Source: an uncultured Clostridia bacterium
GTDB lineage: Bacteria > Bacillota_A > Clostridia > TANB77 > CAG-508
Reading direction: 5' to 3'
Length of the DNA stretch: 22,703 bases
Assembly (NCBI GenBank): GCA_944388685.1
Contig: CALXJS010000026.1
Coordinates: 1-22,703 of the forward strand
A model generated the notes under the pieces. The model had not been told where the DNA came from, ran no database searches, and was given only the letters and a program-made list of their open reading frames with translations. The translations under genes were made by a program, and so were the position numbers. Positions 21,744 to 22,703 of the stretch are shown piece by piece (within the stretch, counting starts at the first letter, position 1; each line of letters starts with the position of its first letter).

Positions 21744-22406
21744 TTAATTATTCATCAGCATAATTTTATTATCTAAGTTATTCACAATTTTTGCATAATT
21801 TACTAATTCTTTTGATTTTTTCTTGCTAATTTCTTTATCTGATTTATACTTCATTTTATGTTCCAAACTAGCCCAGAAATCCATAGCCAATGTTCGTATT
21901 TGAATTTCTACTTTTACATATATGGTCTGTTTTGATAAAGTCACTGGTACTTCTACAATCATATGATAACTAGAGTAACCGCTTTCTTTTGGATGATTTA
22001 CATAGTCTTTTTCTGTTTCAATTGTAATTCCTGGTATCTTTTCAATTAGATTTCTTATTTCAAAGATATCATCTTTTAACTGGCAAATAACACGAATACC
22101 TGCTATATCATTAATATTTTCTATCATTTCTTTGTATGTAAGTTCACAACCTTTTTTCTTCATTTTGTTTAATATGCTTTCTGGTTGTTTAATTCTTGTA
22201 TTGACATGGTCTATTAAATCATAGTTATAAAATACTTTATATTCTTTTTGTAAAATGTTAATTTTTGTCTCTAATTCTTGTATTGCCATTTCATAAATTG
22301 TCATAATTTTATTAAAACCATTTGTCTTTTCTTCTATTTTTTCATCATAGCTTAAAAAATTTTTCATCTCCACAATTCCGAGTTCTTTCCCTTTATTTTT
22401 TTTCAT
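21744..22406 (-). CDS. Small alarmone synthetase, RelQ/YjbM-type (p)ppGpp synthetase
   Basis: The 220-residue protein transfers pyrophosphate from ATP to GDP or GTP to make (p)ppGpp. It contains only the synthetase (RelA_SpoT) domain. Motifs are TRIKQPESILNKMKKKG (70-86), NDIAGIRVICQLKDD (99-113, metal-binding D100), YVNHPKESGYSSYHMIVEVP (135-154) and KVEIQIRTLAMDFWASLEHK (165-184, with catalytic E167). There is no HD hydrolase or TGS/ACT domain, so it cannot degrade the alarmone. Length fits the RelQ group (about 210). An in-frame extension to 22520 exists, and an ATG at 22472 has a GGGGA upstream. The ATG at 22406 follows AAAGGA (12 nt) and gives the usual family N-terminus, so it is preferred with moderate certainty. 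dnaG follows after the long hairpin. Confidence 0.88.
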   Translation of the reverse strand: MKKNKGKELGIVEMKNFLSYDEKIEEKTNGFNKIMTIYEMAIQELETKINILQKEYKVFYNYDLIDHVNTRIKQPESILNKMKKKGCELTYKEMIENINDIAGIRVICQLKDDIFEIRNLIEKIPGITIETEKDYVNHPKESGYSSYHMIVEVPVTLSKQTIYVKVEIQIRTLAMDFWASLEHKMKYKSDKEISKKKSKELVNYAKIVNNLDNKIMLMNN

Positions 22407-22638
22407 ACTTAATACCATTCCTTTCTTGAGGCATAAATCCAATTGAATACATTTAAATTTTTCAATCTTCATCACAATCCCCATGGGATATTTATGTATG
22501 TTCCTATTTAGTATATGCATATCTTACCGATATATTGTTTCCAAAAAATATTAAAATTGTGTTTTTTTGATGAATTCATTTTTCTGTGCAATTTTTGTTT
22601 TTTGCATTATAGAAAATGCAATTCCTATAAGTAATTAT

Positions 22639-22657
22639 CCCCCGGCTTAGCCGGGGG
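22639..22657 (+). terminator. GC-rich hairpin CCCCCGGC-TTA-GCCGGGGG
   Basis: A perfect 8-bp stem with a 3-nt loop, followed on the plus strand by CTTTTT. It has the form of an intrinsic terminator for plus-strand transcription, but no plus-strand gene precedes it here. It is the most GC-rich short stretch of the window. The 22407-22638 stretch to its left holds only AT-rich sequence and a 7-bp hairpin TTGCATT / AATGCAA (22602-22621). Confidence 0.6.
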
Positions 22658-22703
22658 CTTTTTACTCATAACGCCTAAAAGGCTACGTTACAAGCAGAGC
22701 CTC
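22639..22703 (-). mobile_element. Probable right end / omegaRNA 3' end of an IS200/IS605-type tnpB element (partial)
   Basis: Read on the minus strand, the window edge gives GTAACGTAGCCTTTTAGGCG, then TTATGAGTAAAAAGCCCCCG and the closing hairpin. An imperfect stem (TAACG..CC / GGCTACGTTA region) followed by a linker and a GC-rich terminal hairpin is the layout I know from the 3' ends of tnpB genes and their omegaRNAs in clostridial IS605-type elements. A frame GSACNVAF ends at a TAG (22675-22677) and could be the TnpB C-terminus. The element itself lies outside the window, so this rests on pattern memory. Confidence 0.4.

Noticed and set aside
22667..22703. tRNA or other structured RNA gene at the right edge
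   Set aside because: The stem pattern does not fit a tRNA (no T-loop GTTCRA, no acceptor CCA arm), and the sequence is cut by the edge.

Overview
The window is a chromosomal segment from an AT-rich, low-GC Gram-positive bacterium, most likely a spore-forming member of the Clostridia. Signs of this are a SpoIIID-like regulator at the left edge, a SigA-type RpoD next to DnaG, a RelQ-type small alarmone synthetase, a sortase with a thioester adhesin, strong AGGAGG-type ribosome binding sites, and sigma-A promoters of the TTGnnn-17-TATAAT kind. Almost every gene is on the minus strand. The one clear exception is the FAD-dependent oxidoreductase at 4132-5739.

Layout from left to right: (1) 1-2100, accessory: a SpoIIID-like gene cut by the window edge, a small membrane protein, a protein with a DUF3578/McrB-N-like domain, and a 29-codon ORF with a strong ribosome site. 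(2) 2288-5739: tcdA (tRNA ct6A cyclase) behind a membrane-protein gene, divergent from a COG2509-type FAD protein. (3) 5832-7935: a solitary cysteine desulfurase and a patatin-like phospholipase. (4) 8367-11446: a WG-repeat lipid-anchored or membrane-anchored protein and a CorC/HlyC-type CBS membrane protein in one operon. (5) 11773-13799: a sortase and a thioester/Cna-B surface protein. (6) 14276-16457: an OmpR-type response regulator and its histidine kinase. (7) 16967-22406: small alarmone synthetase, dnaG, rpoD and an MscS channel. (8) 22639-22703: a GC-rich hairpin that resembles the right end (omegaRNA 3' end) of an IS200/IS605-type tnpB element lying beyond the window.

The most unusual content is between the genes. 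At least two families of MITE-like palindromic elements occupy the gaps. Family A has ends resembling AAGTTACAATTCACAGTT, is about 250-420 bp long and contains perfect 23-37 bp inverted repeats; copies are near 8092, 11560, 14016 and 16549. Family B has ends resembling GTTGGAAAAGAATTAAATTTT, is about 100-126 bp long and is almost entirely one hairpin; copies are near 13093, 18191 and 19582. An 81-bp segment is repeated exactly at 11614 and 16594, with related modules near 2288 and 8036. A separate 55-bp perfect inverted repeat lies 3' of the alarmone synthetase gene. The result is that nearly every minus-strand gene from the alarmone synthetase to the WG-repeat gene is followed immediately by a long hairpin, some of which overlap stop codons. 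In the copies that differ, both arms have changed together, so pairing is maintained.

No rRNA, tRNA, CRISPR array, riboswitch or intact transposase gene was recognised.
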